Of a stretch of 64,000 nt of DNA, positions 43,908 to 51,990 are shown one piece after another. The translations under genes were made by a program, and so were the position numbers. The notes under the pieces are model-generated. The model was not told the DNA's origin. It did no database searches and was given only the letters and a program-made list of their open reading frames with translations. Origin of the DNA: Kibdelosporangium banguiense (GTDB taxonomy: Bacteria; Actinomycetota; Actinomycetes; Mycobacteriales; Pseudonocardiaceae); NCBI RefSeq assembly GCF_017876405.1, contig NZ_JAGINW010000001.1:1067203-1131202 (forward strand), in the 5' to 3' direction. How positions within the stretch are numbered: position 1 is the stretch's first letter; every line of letters begins with the position of its first letter.

Positions 43908-45980
43908 ATGAATCTTCACCGGCTCGGCCGGAATCTGCCCATCCCGTTGCTGGTCATCGTGGCGCTCACGCTGGTGACGATCACGCTGGTCAGCCCGTCG
44001 GGAATGGATCAGGCAGCCAGCACGCCCGGCAACGCGGCGCCCGCACTGCCTGCCCAGCCGCCATTACCGCGCAAGCAACGCGTCCCCGTCCGTGCAGCCG
44101 CGGGCGACAAGGACACAGGGCCAGGTACACGGGTCGCGTTGCGGCAACTGGTGGTCGCGACGGACGGCAGCGATTTCGGCCTGGCCGCGTGGAGATCCGT
44201 CCTGGACGGCATCGGCACACCGTACGACGTGCTGCTCGCGCGGACCGACCGGCTGGACATCAGCCGGTTGGTCCGCCCGGATGGTGTCGGCAAGTACAAC
44301 GCCATCCTGCTGACCAACAACGCCTTGCTGTACGAGTTCAAGGGTGGCTCGTTCCAGAGCGCACTCGACGCTCCACAGTGGAAAGCACTGTGGGACTACG
44401 AACAGGCGTTTCAGGTCAGGCAGGTGGCGCTGAACACCTTTCCGGGCAGCACCCCGGAGGACTACTGCCTGCGGCCGGTCAGAGAAGGCTCGGCGGGCAC
44501 GAAACCCGAGCTGGCCGCGCTGACCGGGCCGGGCCGGGACGTGTTCGACTACCTGAAAGCCGACGCCAGAGTCCCGATCGCTCAGTCCTATGTGTACCGG
44601 ACGAAGCTCGCTCCCGGTTGTGCGGCCGAGCCTTTTCTGAAGATGGGCGACGACGTCGTCGGAGTGATCAGCCAGGCGCCCGACGGCAGGCAGCGGGCCG
44701 CACTGACCTTCTCGGTCGGCCCGGACGCGGTACCCACCCGGTTGCTCGGGTACGGCCTGCTCAGGTGGGCCACACGCGGTGTTTTCCTTGGCGAGCAACG
44801 ACACTGGTTCGGTGTCGACGTCGACGACTGGTTCAGCAGCACGCTGCGCCAGCTGCCGGACGGCACCAAGGACGTCTACCGGCTGACCGGGCCGGAGGCC
44901 GCCGAGGTCGCCGGCCAGCAACGCAAAGTCCGGGAGCAGTATCCGCCGGCCGGGGACTTCACCCTGAATCTTCCCTACAACGCCAGCAAGTTCGACGTGA
45001 CCGCACCGGCCGAATGCAGTGACAACACGAGCGAACCACTGAGCAGTTACACCAAATGCCTGGCCGGTGAGTTCCGGTGGATCAACCACACCAGCACCCA
45101 CCCGCAGATGAACGACACTTCCTACGACCGCAGCCATACCGAGATCCGCCGCAATCTCCTCGACGCCGCGGCGGGCGGACTGCAGGTTCCGCACTCGGTA
45201 CTCAAAACACCCGAGTATTCCGGTCTCGGCGTCTACAACCCCGACCCGGATTCGCCCGATCCCCCGACTGATCACGGACTGACCGGCTCGAACAAACAGA
45301 TGCTGCGCGCGGCGAGCGATCTCGGTGTGAAATACGTCCAGGGCAACATGTCCTTCGCCGGGCACCGGCCGTCCTGCTTCAACTGCGGCATTTACCATCC
45401 GCTGCAACGGGATGTGTTCGTCGTGCCGGACTGGCCGACCAACATCGCCTTCGAGGCGGTCACGCCGGACGAACAAGCCGCGCTCTACAACGCCCAGTAC
45501 GGCAATCACAGCTATCCGGCGATCGTGGACTCCGAGGCGCAGGTCGCCCTGCAGCACGTGATGAGCGGATCGGCCTACGTCCACACACTGCACCAGGGAA
45601 ACCTGCACCAGTACGCGAAAGGCAAGAGCCTCGCGTTCGACTGGATCGAAGCCGTACTGGCCGGATACAGCTCCTACTACCGGGTCCCGTTGAAGAACAC
45701 CGACTGGGTCACGCTGGCCAGGTACGTCGAGAGCCGCAACTCCCATTCCGGTCAGGTTTCCGCCGGTCAGGACGCCGTCTTCAACCGGATCACCAACAGC
45801 GTGACCTACACACCGAAAACCGACGGCTCGGTGTTCGTCACCGGTATCGAAACCCGGCCGGCCACCGCGGACGACGATTCGAACCCGGACGAAAGCGAGC
45901 TCTACGGCACTGACTCCGTGTCGCGGCTCGGTGTCACGCCCGGGTCCGCGATCACTCTGACCGCAACCCCACGCTCATGA
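43908..45980 (+). CDS. Secreted or anchored Agd3 (CE18)-like deacetylase 2
   Basis: A 690-aa paralogue of the preceding protein. It has an N-terminal hydrophobic helix (about 11-30) that may be an uncleaved anchor, followed by a Pro/Ala linker. The same landmarks follow: LRQLVVATDGSDFGLAAWRS, the catalytic GVDVDDWFSS (about 303-311), the ligand pair in INHTSTHPQMND (about 391-402), and the shared NMSFAGHRPSCFN segment. Both sets of metal ligands are intact, so both copies should be active, perhaps on different chain positions or one secreted and one anchored. Its stop overlaps the glycosyltransferase ATG by 4 nt. Confidence 0.75.
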   Translation: MNLHRLGRNLPIPLLVIVALTLVTITLVSPSGMDQAASTPGNAAPALPAQPPLPRKQRVPVRAAAGDKDTGPGTRVALRQLVVATDGSDFGLAAWRSVLDGIGTPYDVLLARTDRLDISRLVRPDGVGKYNAILLTNNALLYEFKGGSFQSALDAPQWKALWDYEQAFQVRQVALNTFPGSTPEDYCLRPVREGSAGTKPELAALTGPGRDVFDYLKADARVPIAQSYVYRTKLAPGCAAEPFLKMGDDVVGVISQAPDGRQRAALTFSVGPDAVPTRLLGYGLLRWATRGVFLGEQRHWFGVDVDDWFSSTLRQLPDGTKDVYRLTGPEAAEVAGQQRKVREQYPPAGDFTLNLPYNASKFDVTAPAECSDNTSEPLSSYTKCLAGEFRWINHTSTHPQMNDTSYDRSHTEIRRNLLDAAAGGLQVPHSVLKTPEYSGLGVYNPDPDSPDPPTDHGLTGSNKQMLRAASDLGVKYVQGNMSFAGHRPSCFNCGIYHPLQRDVFVVPDWPTNIAFEAVTPDEQAALYNAQYGNHSYPAIVDSEAQVALQHVMSGSAYVHTLHQGNLHQYAKGKSLAFDWIEAVLAGYSSYYRVPLKNTDWVTLARYVESRNSHSGQVSAGQDAVFNRITNSVTYTPKTDGSVFVTGIETRPATADDDSNPDESELYGTDSVSRLGVTPGSAITLTATPRS

Positions 45981-47362
45981 CAGCCACCCTGCGGATCGCG
46001 CTGATCTCCGAAGGCGCATATCCGTTTCACCCGGGTGGGGTGAGCCTCTGGTGCGATCAGCTGATCAATGGCATGCCCGAGCACAAATTCACCGCGGTCG
46101 CGCTCACGGTCGACGGTTCGGAACGCAGCACCTGGCCGGCACCCGCGAATCTCGACCGGATCGTGAATCTGCCGTTGTGGGGCCGTGCACCCGAACCGAA
46201 ACGCACCCGCAGGCGTGACTTCGACGAAATCCACCAAGCGTTCCTGGAATCTCTGACACCGCCGGGCGATCCGGACGCACTGCTCAGGGCACTCCGGCCG
46301 ATGTTCGAGTTCGCCCAGACCGCCGACCTGCGCAAGGCATTGCTGTCCAACGAAGCGATCGACCGGCTGCTGACGATGTGGACGGCACCACTGACACTGC
46401 GGGACGCCCTGACCGTGGCCGACCTGATCGAACACATGCTGCGGCCGCTGTCGTATCCCCCGATCGAGGCGGACATCAGCCACCTTTCGATGAACGGACT
46501 GAGCGCTCTGGTCGCGATGTGCTCGAAATGGACCTACGGCACGCCGATCCTGATGTCCGAGCACGGCGTGTACCTGCGGGAACGATATCTCGGCATTGTC
46601 AACGAACCGTCCCCGCACGCGGTGAAAGTGCTGCTGTTGAGCTTCTTCCGGGCGTTGGCCGGTGCGGCCTACCGCGAATCCGACATGCTGGCACCGCATT
46701 CCAGCTACAACCGCCGGTGGCAGCTGCACAACGGCGCGGACGAACAACGCATGCGCACGATGTACAACGGAATCGATCCGGCTGATTTCCCGCCGGTGGA
46801 CAGCGAACCCGATCAGCCGACCGTGGTCTTCGTCGGCCGGATCGATCCGCTGAAGGACCTGCACACCCTGATTCGCGCGTTCCAGCTCGTGCGCAAGGAG
46901 ATCCCGGACGCACGGCTGCGCATGTTCGGGCCGGTGACCCCGGCCAACGAGAACTACCACGCCAGTTGTGTGAAACTGATCGCCGAGCTCGGCCTCACCG
47001 ATTGTGCCGTGTTCGAAGGCCGTGTGCCGCGTCAGATCGACGCCTATCACGCCGGTCATCTGGTCGCGTTGACCAGCGTTTCCGAAGGATTCCCGTTCAC
47101 CGTCGTCGAATCGATGTCCGCGGGCCGGCCACAGGTGTGCACGAATGTCGGCGGGGTTTGCGAAGCCGTCGGCGACGCGGGATTCGTTGTCCCGCCACGT
47201 GATCACGCCGCGGTCGCCCAGGCGTGCGTCAAACTGCTGAAAGACACACCGCTGCGGCGCAAGCTCGGCTTGGCCGCCCGGCAACGGGTACTGGAGAACT
47301 TCACGTTGCAGAAGTGGAACGACACCTATCGCGGCATCTACACCGAGTTGGTGACGCGATGA
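45977..47362 (+). CDS. PelF-like GT4 glycosyltransferase
   Basis: A 461-aa cytoplasmic GT-B enzyme of family GT4. The N-terminal domain begins RIALISEGAYPFHPGGVSLW and carries MSEHGVYLRERYL, which matches the TEHGIYxRER signature of PelF, the polymerase of the Pel polysaccharide. The C-terminal half has VVFVGRIDPLKDLHTLIRAF and the E-x7-E motif SEGFPFTVVE (about 370). PelF uses UDP-GalNAc/GlcNAc-type donors. No transmembrane helix, so it would work with the next gene product at the membrane. Overlaps of 4 nt on both sides. Confidence 0.85.
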   Translation: MTATLRIALISEGAYPFHPGGVSLWCDQLINGMPEHKFTAVALTVDGSERSTWPAPANLDRIVNLPLWGRAPEPKRTRRRDFDEIHQAFLESLTPPGDPDALLRALRPMFEFAQTADLRKALLSNEAIDRLLTMWTAPLTLRDALTVADLIEHMLRPLSYPPIEADISHLSMNGLSALVAMCSKWTYGTPILMSEHGVYLRERYLGIVNEPSPHAVKVLLLSFFRALAGAAYRESDMLAPHSSYNRRWQLHNGADEQRMRTMYNGIDPADFPPVDSEPDQPTVVFVGRIDPLKDLHTLIRAFQLVRKEIPDARLRMFGPVTPANENYHASCVKLIAELGLTDCAVFEGRVPRQIDAYHAGHLVALTSVSEGFPFTVVESMSAGRPQVCTNVGGVCEAVGDAGFVVPPRDHAAVAQACVKLLKDTPLRRKLGLAARQRVLENFTLQKWNDTYRGIYTELVTR

Positions 47363-48675
47363 CCGAACCCGTGGACGAACTCGCGAATCGGGTGGCGCCG
47401 ATGGTCGGCACCGCGGTGGACGAACTGCAGGTGGCCGCGGTCCTGGAAAGCCAGGGTTTCACCGACCAGGCCGCCAGGGACGACTACGGCCTGCCGGACG
47501 TTTTCGCACTGGCCGGCGCGGTGTTCCGGAAACTGCCCCGGGAAATAGGTCAACCCCGGGCGGAAACCCGGATCCGCACGATCCGGGAACTGTCCCACGG
47601 CCCGCTCTACGTCCTGCCGAGCCCGGTTTATCCGGCGGTGTACGAATGGCTCGGCGGGACGACCATGGTGCATGGGCTTGTGTTCGCCACGGCCATCGGC
47701 TGGTGGTGGTCGATGGGAATGAGCCTGGTCGCGTACCGGTTGTCCGGGCACGGACTCGACCACGCCGCTGGCCGCTCGTTGCGGTTCTCCGGCGGGATCG
47801 GGCTCGCCGCGGTGACCGCCGGTGCTTTCCTGATCGATCCGCGGTTATGGATGTTCTGCCTGGCACAGGTGGGTTTCCAGGTGGCGTCCTGTGTACTCGT
47901 GACCTACCGCCGGGAGGCGTGGGTCGCGATTCTGATGATTCCCGCCTGCGCGGGCGGAGTGGCCGACCTACTGTTCAACGTGATGCCGCTCGCGTTGTAC
48001 GGCGGCGCACTGTCCATTGTGCTCATGCTGGCGGCTTCCTGGTATGTCACGGGACAGGCCAAGCCGGACGCCAGGAAAGCGCCACGGATGCCCGCGTTGC
48101 TGCGGCTCGCGGCACCAAGTGTGGCGTATTCGGCGCTCTGTGCCGGGTTCATGCTGAACACGGACGCGCAGTTCGTGACGGCGAATCTGGACCTCGGGAT
48201 CGCCGTCGCCCCGCTGGTACTGGGCATGGGCGCTGTGGAGTGGCGGGCGCACCGATACTCCGAGCAGGCGTTCGACCTGTTGACCAGCAGCCGCAGCGTG
48301 ACGGCGTTCCGCCGGGACACGTGGTGGCTTCTGGTGCGTGAACTGGCCACGTGCCTGGTCATCGTCGGCTGCCTAGGCATCCTGCTGCTCGGTGCGCTCG
48401 GCCAGTTCGGGCTGCTCACCACACGAGGCGCGTTGCTAGTGGACGCGCACGTGTTGCTGGGCGGCGTTTTCTTCCTCGGGTTCGTACTGATGCGTTACGA
48501 GGGCATGAACTCGCTGTTGGTCATCCTGTCGGTCGTACTGATCGCCAACGTCGTCGTCAACCAGTACGCCCCCGGTAACGAAGTCACGGTTTTCCTGACG
48601 GGCTGCACCGTGCTGCTCGTCGGTTTCCTGCTGGTGCTCCGAGTGACCGCCGGCCAAGTCCGGCGGTACCGGTGA
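47359..48675 (+). CDS. Polytopic membrane protein, candidate PelG counterpart
   Basis: A 438-aa protein. A cytoplasmic N-terminal region of about 125 residues is followed by about eleven hydrophobic helices from residue 130 to 435. The N-terminus has VAAVLESQGFTDQAARDDYG and DVFALAGAVFRKLP, a helical motif without assigned function. Adjacent position to a PelF-like GT4, size and topology suggest the polysaccharide export channel (PelG role). I see no clear PelG signature, so this rests on context. The ATG at 47359 overlaps the glycosyltransferase stop. Confidence 0.55.
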   Translation: MTEPVDELANRVAPMVGTAVDELQVAAVLESQGFTDQAARDDYGLPDVFALAGAVFRKLPREIGQPRAETRIRTIRELSHGPLYVLPSPVYPAVYEWLGGTTMVHGLVFATAIGWWWSMGMSLVAYRLSGHGLDHAAGRSLRFSGGIGLAAVTAGAFLIDPRLWMFCLAQVGFQVASCVLVTYRREAWVAILMIPACAGGVADLLFNVMPLALYGGALSIVLMLAASWYVTGQAKPDARKAPRMPALLRLAAPSVAYSALCAGFMLNTDAQFVTANLDLGIAVAPLVLGMGAVEWRAHRYSEQAFDLLTSSRSVTAFRRDTWWLLVRELATCLVIVGCLGILLLGALGQFGLLTTRGALLVDAHVLLGGVFFLGFVLMRYEGMNSLLVILSVVLIANVVVNQYAPGNEVTVFLTGCTVLLVGFLLVLRVTAGQVRRYR

Positions 48676-48692
48676 AGAAGGAGGGTCTCAAC

Positions 48693-49436
48693 ATGCACGC
48701 GGTGATACTCGCTGGGGGACGGGGAGTACGACTGCGGCCCTACACGACGGCTCTGCCGAAACCGTTGGTGCCGATCGGCGAGGAGTACGCCATCCTCGAC
48801 ATCATCATGCAGCAGCTGAGATCACACGGATTCGAGCGCGCGACGCTCGCGATCGGCCATCTCGGCTCGCTGATCCGGGCGTTCGTCGGCGACGGCTCAC
48901 GGTGGGACATCGTGGTCGACTACGCCGAGGAGGAGGCGCCGCTGTCCACGATCGGCCCACTGCTGAACTTCCTGGACCAACTGCCCGAGCACTTCCTGGT
49001 GATGAACGGCGACGTGCTCACCGACCTGGACTACGTCGACCTGCTCAGCCACCACACCGAAACCCGGGCGCCTCTGACGATTGCCACGTACCAGCGCAAG
49101 GTGAAGATCGACTTCGGCACGCTGGAGACCGCCGAGGGCCGGATCGTCAACTTCGTCGAGAAGCCCACGCTGTCCTACGGCGTGAGCATGGGCGTGTACG
49201 CCATGTCCCGCAAGACTTTGGCGCCGTACCCACGCAACGTCCCGTTCGGGCTCGACGAACTGGTGCTCGACCTGCTGACCAGGCAGGAACAACCGGCCGC
49301 ATACGATTTCGACGGCTACTGGCTGGACATCGGCCGGCCCGACGACTACGACGAAGCCAACCGGAACTTCGAGCGGCTGCGGCCGATCCTGCTACCGGCA
49401 GCGAAACACGCCACCGCATTGGAGGCACTGCGTTGA
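48693..49436 (+). CDS. Sugar-1-phosphate nucleotidyltransferase
   Basis: A 247-aa nucleotidyltransferase of the RmlA/GlmU-N fold. The signature MHAVILAGGRGVRLRPYT with KPLVPIGEEY binds the nucleotide. VMNGDVLTDLDY supplies the metal-binding Asp, and VEKPTLSYGVSMGVY and DGYWLDIGRPDDY complete the family pattern. It makes an NDP-sugar; whether from glucose-, mannose- or hexosamine-1-phosphate cannot be told. ATG 48693 follows AAGGAGGG; the upstream GTG 48672 is less likely. It supplies the locus with activated sugar (inference). Confidence 0.88.
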   Translation: MHAVILAGGRGVRLRPYTTALPKPLVPIGEEYAILDIIMQQLRSHGFERATLAIGHLGSLIRAFVGDGSRWDIVVDYAEEEAPLSTIGPLLNFLDQLPEHFLVMNGDVLTDLDYVDLLSHHTETRAPLTIATYQRKVKIDFGTLETAEGRIVNFVEKPTLSYGVSMGVYAMSRKTLAPYPRNVPFGLDELVLDLLTRQEQPAAYDFDGYWLDIGRPDDYDEANRNFERLRPILLPAAKHATALEALR

Positions 49437-50293
49437 AACGGGTTCTGCTCTTCGGTGGCAGCGGTTTTCTCGGCAGTCAGGTCGCCACGGTCCTCGAACC
49501 CACTGCCGTCCTGATCATCGTCGGTCGCCGGCAGCACGATCTGGTCAAGGACAGCACCGCCGAACTGGCCGCGCTGATCACCTCGACCGAACCCGATGTG
49601 GTGGTCAACTGCACTGGCCTCTTATCAGGATCCGCCGCGGACCTGGTGACCGGAAACGTACTCACCACCGCGAACCTGATCGACGCGGTCAAAGCGGCAG
49701 CGCCTGAAGCGCGGTTGATCGTGCTGGGTTCGGCAGGTGAGTACGGCGTTGTCCCCGCTGGGCAGCCGGTGACGGAGGACAGCCCGACCATTCCGGTTGC
49801 GGCGTATGGCATCACCAAGCTCGCCAGTACGGCGTTGATCCAGGCGTCCGGGCTCGATGCGTTGTCGCTGCGGGTGTTCAACCCGATCGGGCCTGGCTCC
49901 GGGACGGACACCGTGCTCGGCCGGGCCGCGGCGTGCATGCGTGCCGCGATGGAGCAAGGTTCGAACGAGATTCTGCTGGGGCCGTTGGGTTCCTATCGCG
50001 ATTTCGTCGATGTGCGGGATGTGGCGCGTGCCATCGCCACAGCGGCCCTCGCGCCGCACATCGGTGAGACCGTGCTGAATGTCGGCTCAGGGAATGCCGT
50101 TCTCATCCGCGACGCGGTGAAACTGCTCGCCGAGGTGGCCGGATTCGCCGGTGAGATCAGGGAATCCGACGCGCCTCAGCAACGGTCCGGCGCGGTGAAC
50201 TGGATCGCCGCCGACACCACCCGGATCGCCCGGACGCTGGGCTGGCAGCCGGAGCATGATCTCGAATCGTCGGTCCGGGCGATGATCTCCTGA
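49433..50293 (+). CDS. NAD-dependent sugar epimerase/dehydratase
   Basis: A 286-aa extended SDR enzyme. The Rossmann motif GGSGFLG starts at residue 8. The active site has the Ser in LGSAGEYG and the Tyr-Lys pair in YGITKLAS. FVDVRDVARAI is the usual C-terminal landmark. It would convert an NDP-sugar (4-epimerase, reductase or dehydratase). The TTG start overlaps the preceding stop and has GGAGG 6 nt upstream. Last gene of the six-gene plus operon. Confidence 0.85.
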   Translation: MKRVLLFGGSGFLGSQVATVLEPTAVLIIVGRRQHDLVKDSTAELAALITSTEPDVVVNCTGLLSGSAADLVTGNVLTTANLIDAVKAAAPEARLIVLGSAGEYGVVPAGQPVTEDSPTIPVAAYGITKLASTALIQASGLDALSLRVFNPIGPGSGTDTVLGRAAACMRAAMEQGSNEILLGPLGSYRDFVDVRDVARAIATAALAPHIGETVLNVGSGNAVLIRDAVKLLAEVAGFAGEIRESDAPQQRSGAVNWIAADTTRIARTLGWQPEHDLESSVRAMIS

Positions 50294-50299
50294 TGCGCT

Positions 50300-50329
50300 G
50301 GGGTGTGCGGCCGACTCGCTGCACACCCC
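50300..50329. terminator. Probable bidirectional terminator
   Basis: Inverted repeat GGGGTGTGC / GCACACCCC, a 9-bp stem with a 12-nt loop, placed between two convergent operons 7 nt after the plus-strand stop and just before the minus-strand stop. There is no U-tract, as is common in actinomycetes. Confidence 0.65.
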
Positions 50330-50335
50330 GGCCTT

Positions 50336-51046
50336 TCACCGGGCGGGCAGTGTGCCCAGGTCCCGGGTGCCGACGAAGCAGGGCATGCCGAACCGCGCAG
50401 CGCGGGCACGGGCGTACTCGGCAAGTCTTGGGGTGTCGGCGTAGTCGAGGGCGTAGACCTCGATATCCAATCCCAGCAACATTTCCGCGTACCGGGAATG
50501 CACTTCCAGGACGTCCGGCGGCCAGGGCGCGTAACCGGCTTCGACCCACCGGGACGTGAACGACTCGAACAGCACGCCGTCGACCAGGTCGGCCAGGTCG
50601 GGCAGCAGGCCGAAGCCACGATTGGCCAGCAGGTAGTCCGGGTACGTCAGCTCACGGATCGCCGCGACCAGGGTCAGCAGGTGCGGCAGGTCCTGCGGGA
50701 ACGTCAGCTCGATGTTCAGCGTGTCCAGGAAGAATCCCCGCAGGCCCAGCCGCCGCATGGCCCGGACCTTCGCCAGGACGTGGTCACTCCAGCCGGGGTG
50801 TCCGACATGGACGAACGCGCCACCCCAGTCCGGGTTGCGGTCGGCGCGTTGCCACTCCGCGGCCGGGCCGACGTCCTCGCTCAGCGACAGGTAGCCCAAC
50901 GGCCGCACGCCGCGTACGACAAGCGCAGCGATGTCCTGCTCGGAGTACGCGTCCGACTGCAGTACCACGCGATCGAACGTGGCGAGCCGATCAACCTGGT
51001 TCGTGCCGTAGTAGAAGGCGATCGGCTCGCCAAGCGGACGTCTCAC
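50336..51046 (-). CDS. PelA-hydrolase-like (GH166/GH114-type) glycosidase
   Basis: A 236-aa TIM-barrel protein covering just the hydrolase domain of PelA. PelA-like landmarks run in order: EPIAFYYGTNQVDRLATFD, RPLGYLSLSEDVG, GLRGFFLDTLN (D108), LLANRGFGLLPD and VDGVLFESF (E161, the likely catalytic Glu). PelA and fungal Ega3 cut partially deacetylated or GalN/GalNAc chains. Here the domain stands alone, with no deacetylase fusion and no signal peptide, so it is either cytoplasmic or exported in an unusual way. GTG 51046 overlaps the epimerase stop. Last gene of the minus operon. Confidence 0.75.
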   Translation of the reverse strand: MRRPLGEPIAFYYGTNQVDRLATFDRVVLQSDAYSEQDIAALVVRGVRPLGYLSLSEDVGPAAEWQRADRNPDWGGAFVHVGHPGWSDHVLAKVRAMRRLGLRGFFLDTLNIELTFPQDLPHLLTLVAAIRELTYPDYLLANRGFGLLPDLADLVDGVLFESFTSRWVEAGYAPWPPDVLEVHSRYAEMLLGLDIEVYALDYADTPRLAEYARARAARFGMPCFVGTRDLGTLPAR

Positions 51047-51990
51047 GCGCGCCCGCGATACCATTCGAACGTTCGCCGGACTCCCTCTTCCAGCGACACC
51101 ACAGGTTCAAACCCGGTCAGAGCACGCAGTTTGGTCAGGTCCGGGCAGCGCCGGGCGACCGACCCGGCCGGTGCGTCCGCCACGTCCAGCGTCGGGAAAT
51201 GATCGGCGACGCGCAGCACCAGCTTGGTGAGGTCGCCGATGTTGGTCTCCTCGCTGTCGTTTCCGATGTGGACGATCTCACCCGCCGCCTGCTCGCTGTT
51301 CATCAGGCTGAGCATGGCCTGCACGGCGTCGTCGACGTAGCAGAACGCGCGGTACTGGTCGGTGCCGAAGACCTTGAACGGGTCCTCACGCCGGATCGCC
51401 CGCAGCGACAGCTCCGGAATCACGTGGTCAGCGCCCATCCGCGGGCCGTAGACGTTGTGGAACCGGCCGATCACGAACGGGATGTCCTTGGCACGGCCCA
51501 TGTGCACGACCGCTTCCTCGCCGAGCATCTTGCTCGCCGCGTAGGCGAACCGTGGCGCGGTGATGTCTTCGATCATCAGCGGCACGGTTTCCGGCGTCGG
51601 AACAGGCACAATGCCCGCGCTCACGCCGCCCGCGTACACCTCGCTGGTGGAGGCGAAGAACAGCTTCTCCCCCGGCTGGATCCAGTCCAGGGTGTTCAGC
51701 AACGCCAACGTGTTGGTGCGGACGACCCGGGCCGGGTCCTTCTCCACGTTGCGCACACCGACCACCGCGGCCAGCATGTACACCTGATTCCAGCCGTGCG
51801 GGATCTCCTCGAACGCCCGGGGGTCGGTGAGATCCGCGGAGATGATGGGGACATCGAGCGCGGACAGCTCGGGATCGTTGCGGCCACGGGAGAAATCATC
51901 GACGACCGTGACTTCGTAGCCTTCGGCGAGCAGCCGACGCGTCATGTGCACGCCGATGAACCCAGCGCCGCCAAGGACGAGGGCCCTCAT
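51043..51990 (-). CDS. NAD-dependent UDP-sugar epimerase/dehydratase
   Basis: A 315-aa extended SDR enzyme close to UDP-glucose/UDP-GlcNAc 4-epimerases and decarboxylases. GGAGFIG is at residues 7-13. The catalytic Ser is in FFASTSEVYAGG, Tyr-Lys in FAYAASKMLGEE, and the substrate loop NVYGPRMGADHVIPE follows. In fungal galactosaminogalactan loci the epimerase Uge3 makes UDP-Gal/UDP-GalNAc, a role this enzyme could fill. Overlaps of 4 nt on both sides place it firmly between the dehydrogenase and the hydrolase. Confidence 0.85.
   Translation of the reverse strand: MRALVLGGAGFIGVHMTRRLLAEGYEVTVVDDFSRGRNDPELSALDVPIISADLTDPRAFEEIPHGWNQVYMLAAVVGVRNVEKDPARVVRTNTLALLNTLDWIQPGEKLFFASTSEVYAGGVSAGIVPVPTPETVPLMIEDITAPRFAYAASKMLGEEAVVHMGRAKDIPFVIGRFHNVYGPRMGADHVIPELSLRAIRREDPFKVFGTDQYRAFCYVDDAVQAMLSLMNSEQAAGEIVHIGNDSEETNIGDLTKLVLRVADHFPTLDVADAPAGSVARRCPDLTKLRALTGFEPVVSLEEGVRRTFEWYRGRA

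Noticed and set aside
42315..43919. A 534-codon minus-strand frame opposite the first deacetylase
   Set aside because: Val/Arg/Gly-rich shadow without any domain. The plus frame has a signal peptide and conserved motifs.
44064..45746. A 560-codon minus-strand frame opposite the second deacetylase
   Set aside because: Same kind of shadow; no family match and no start signal.
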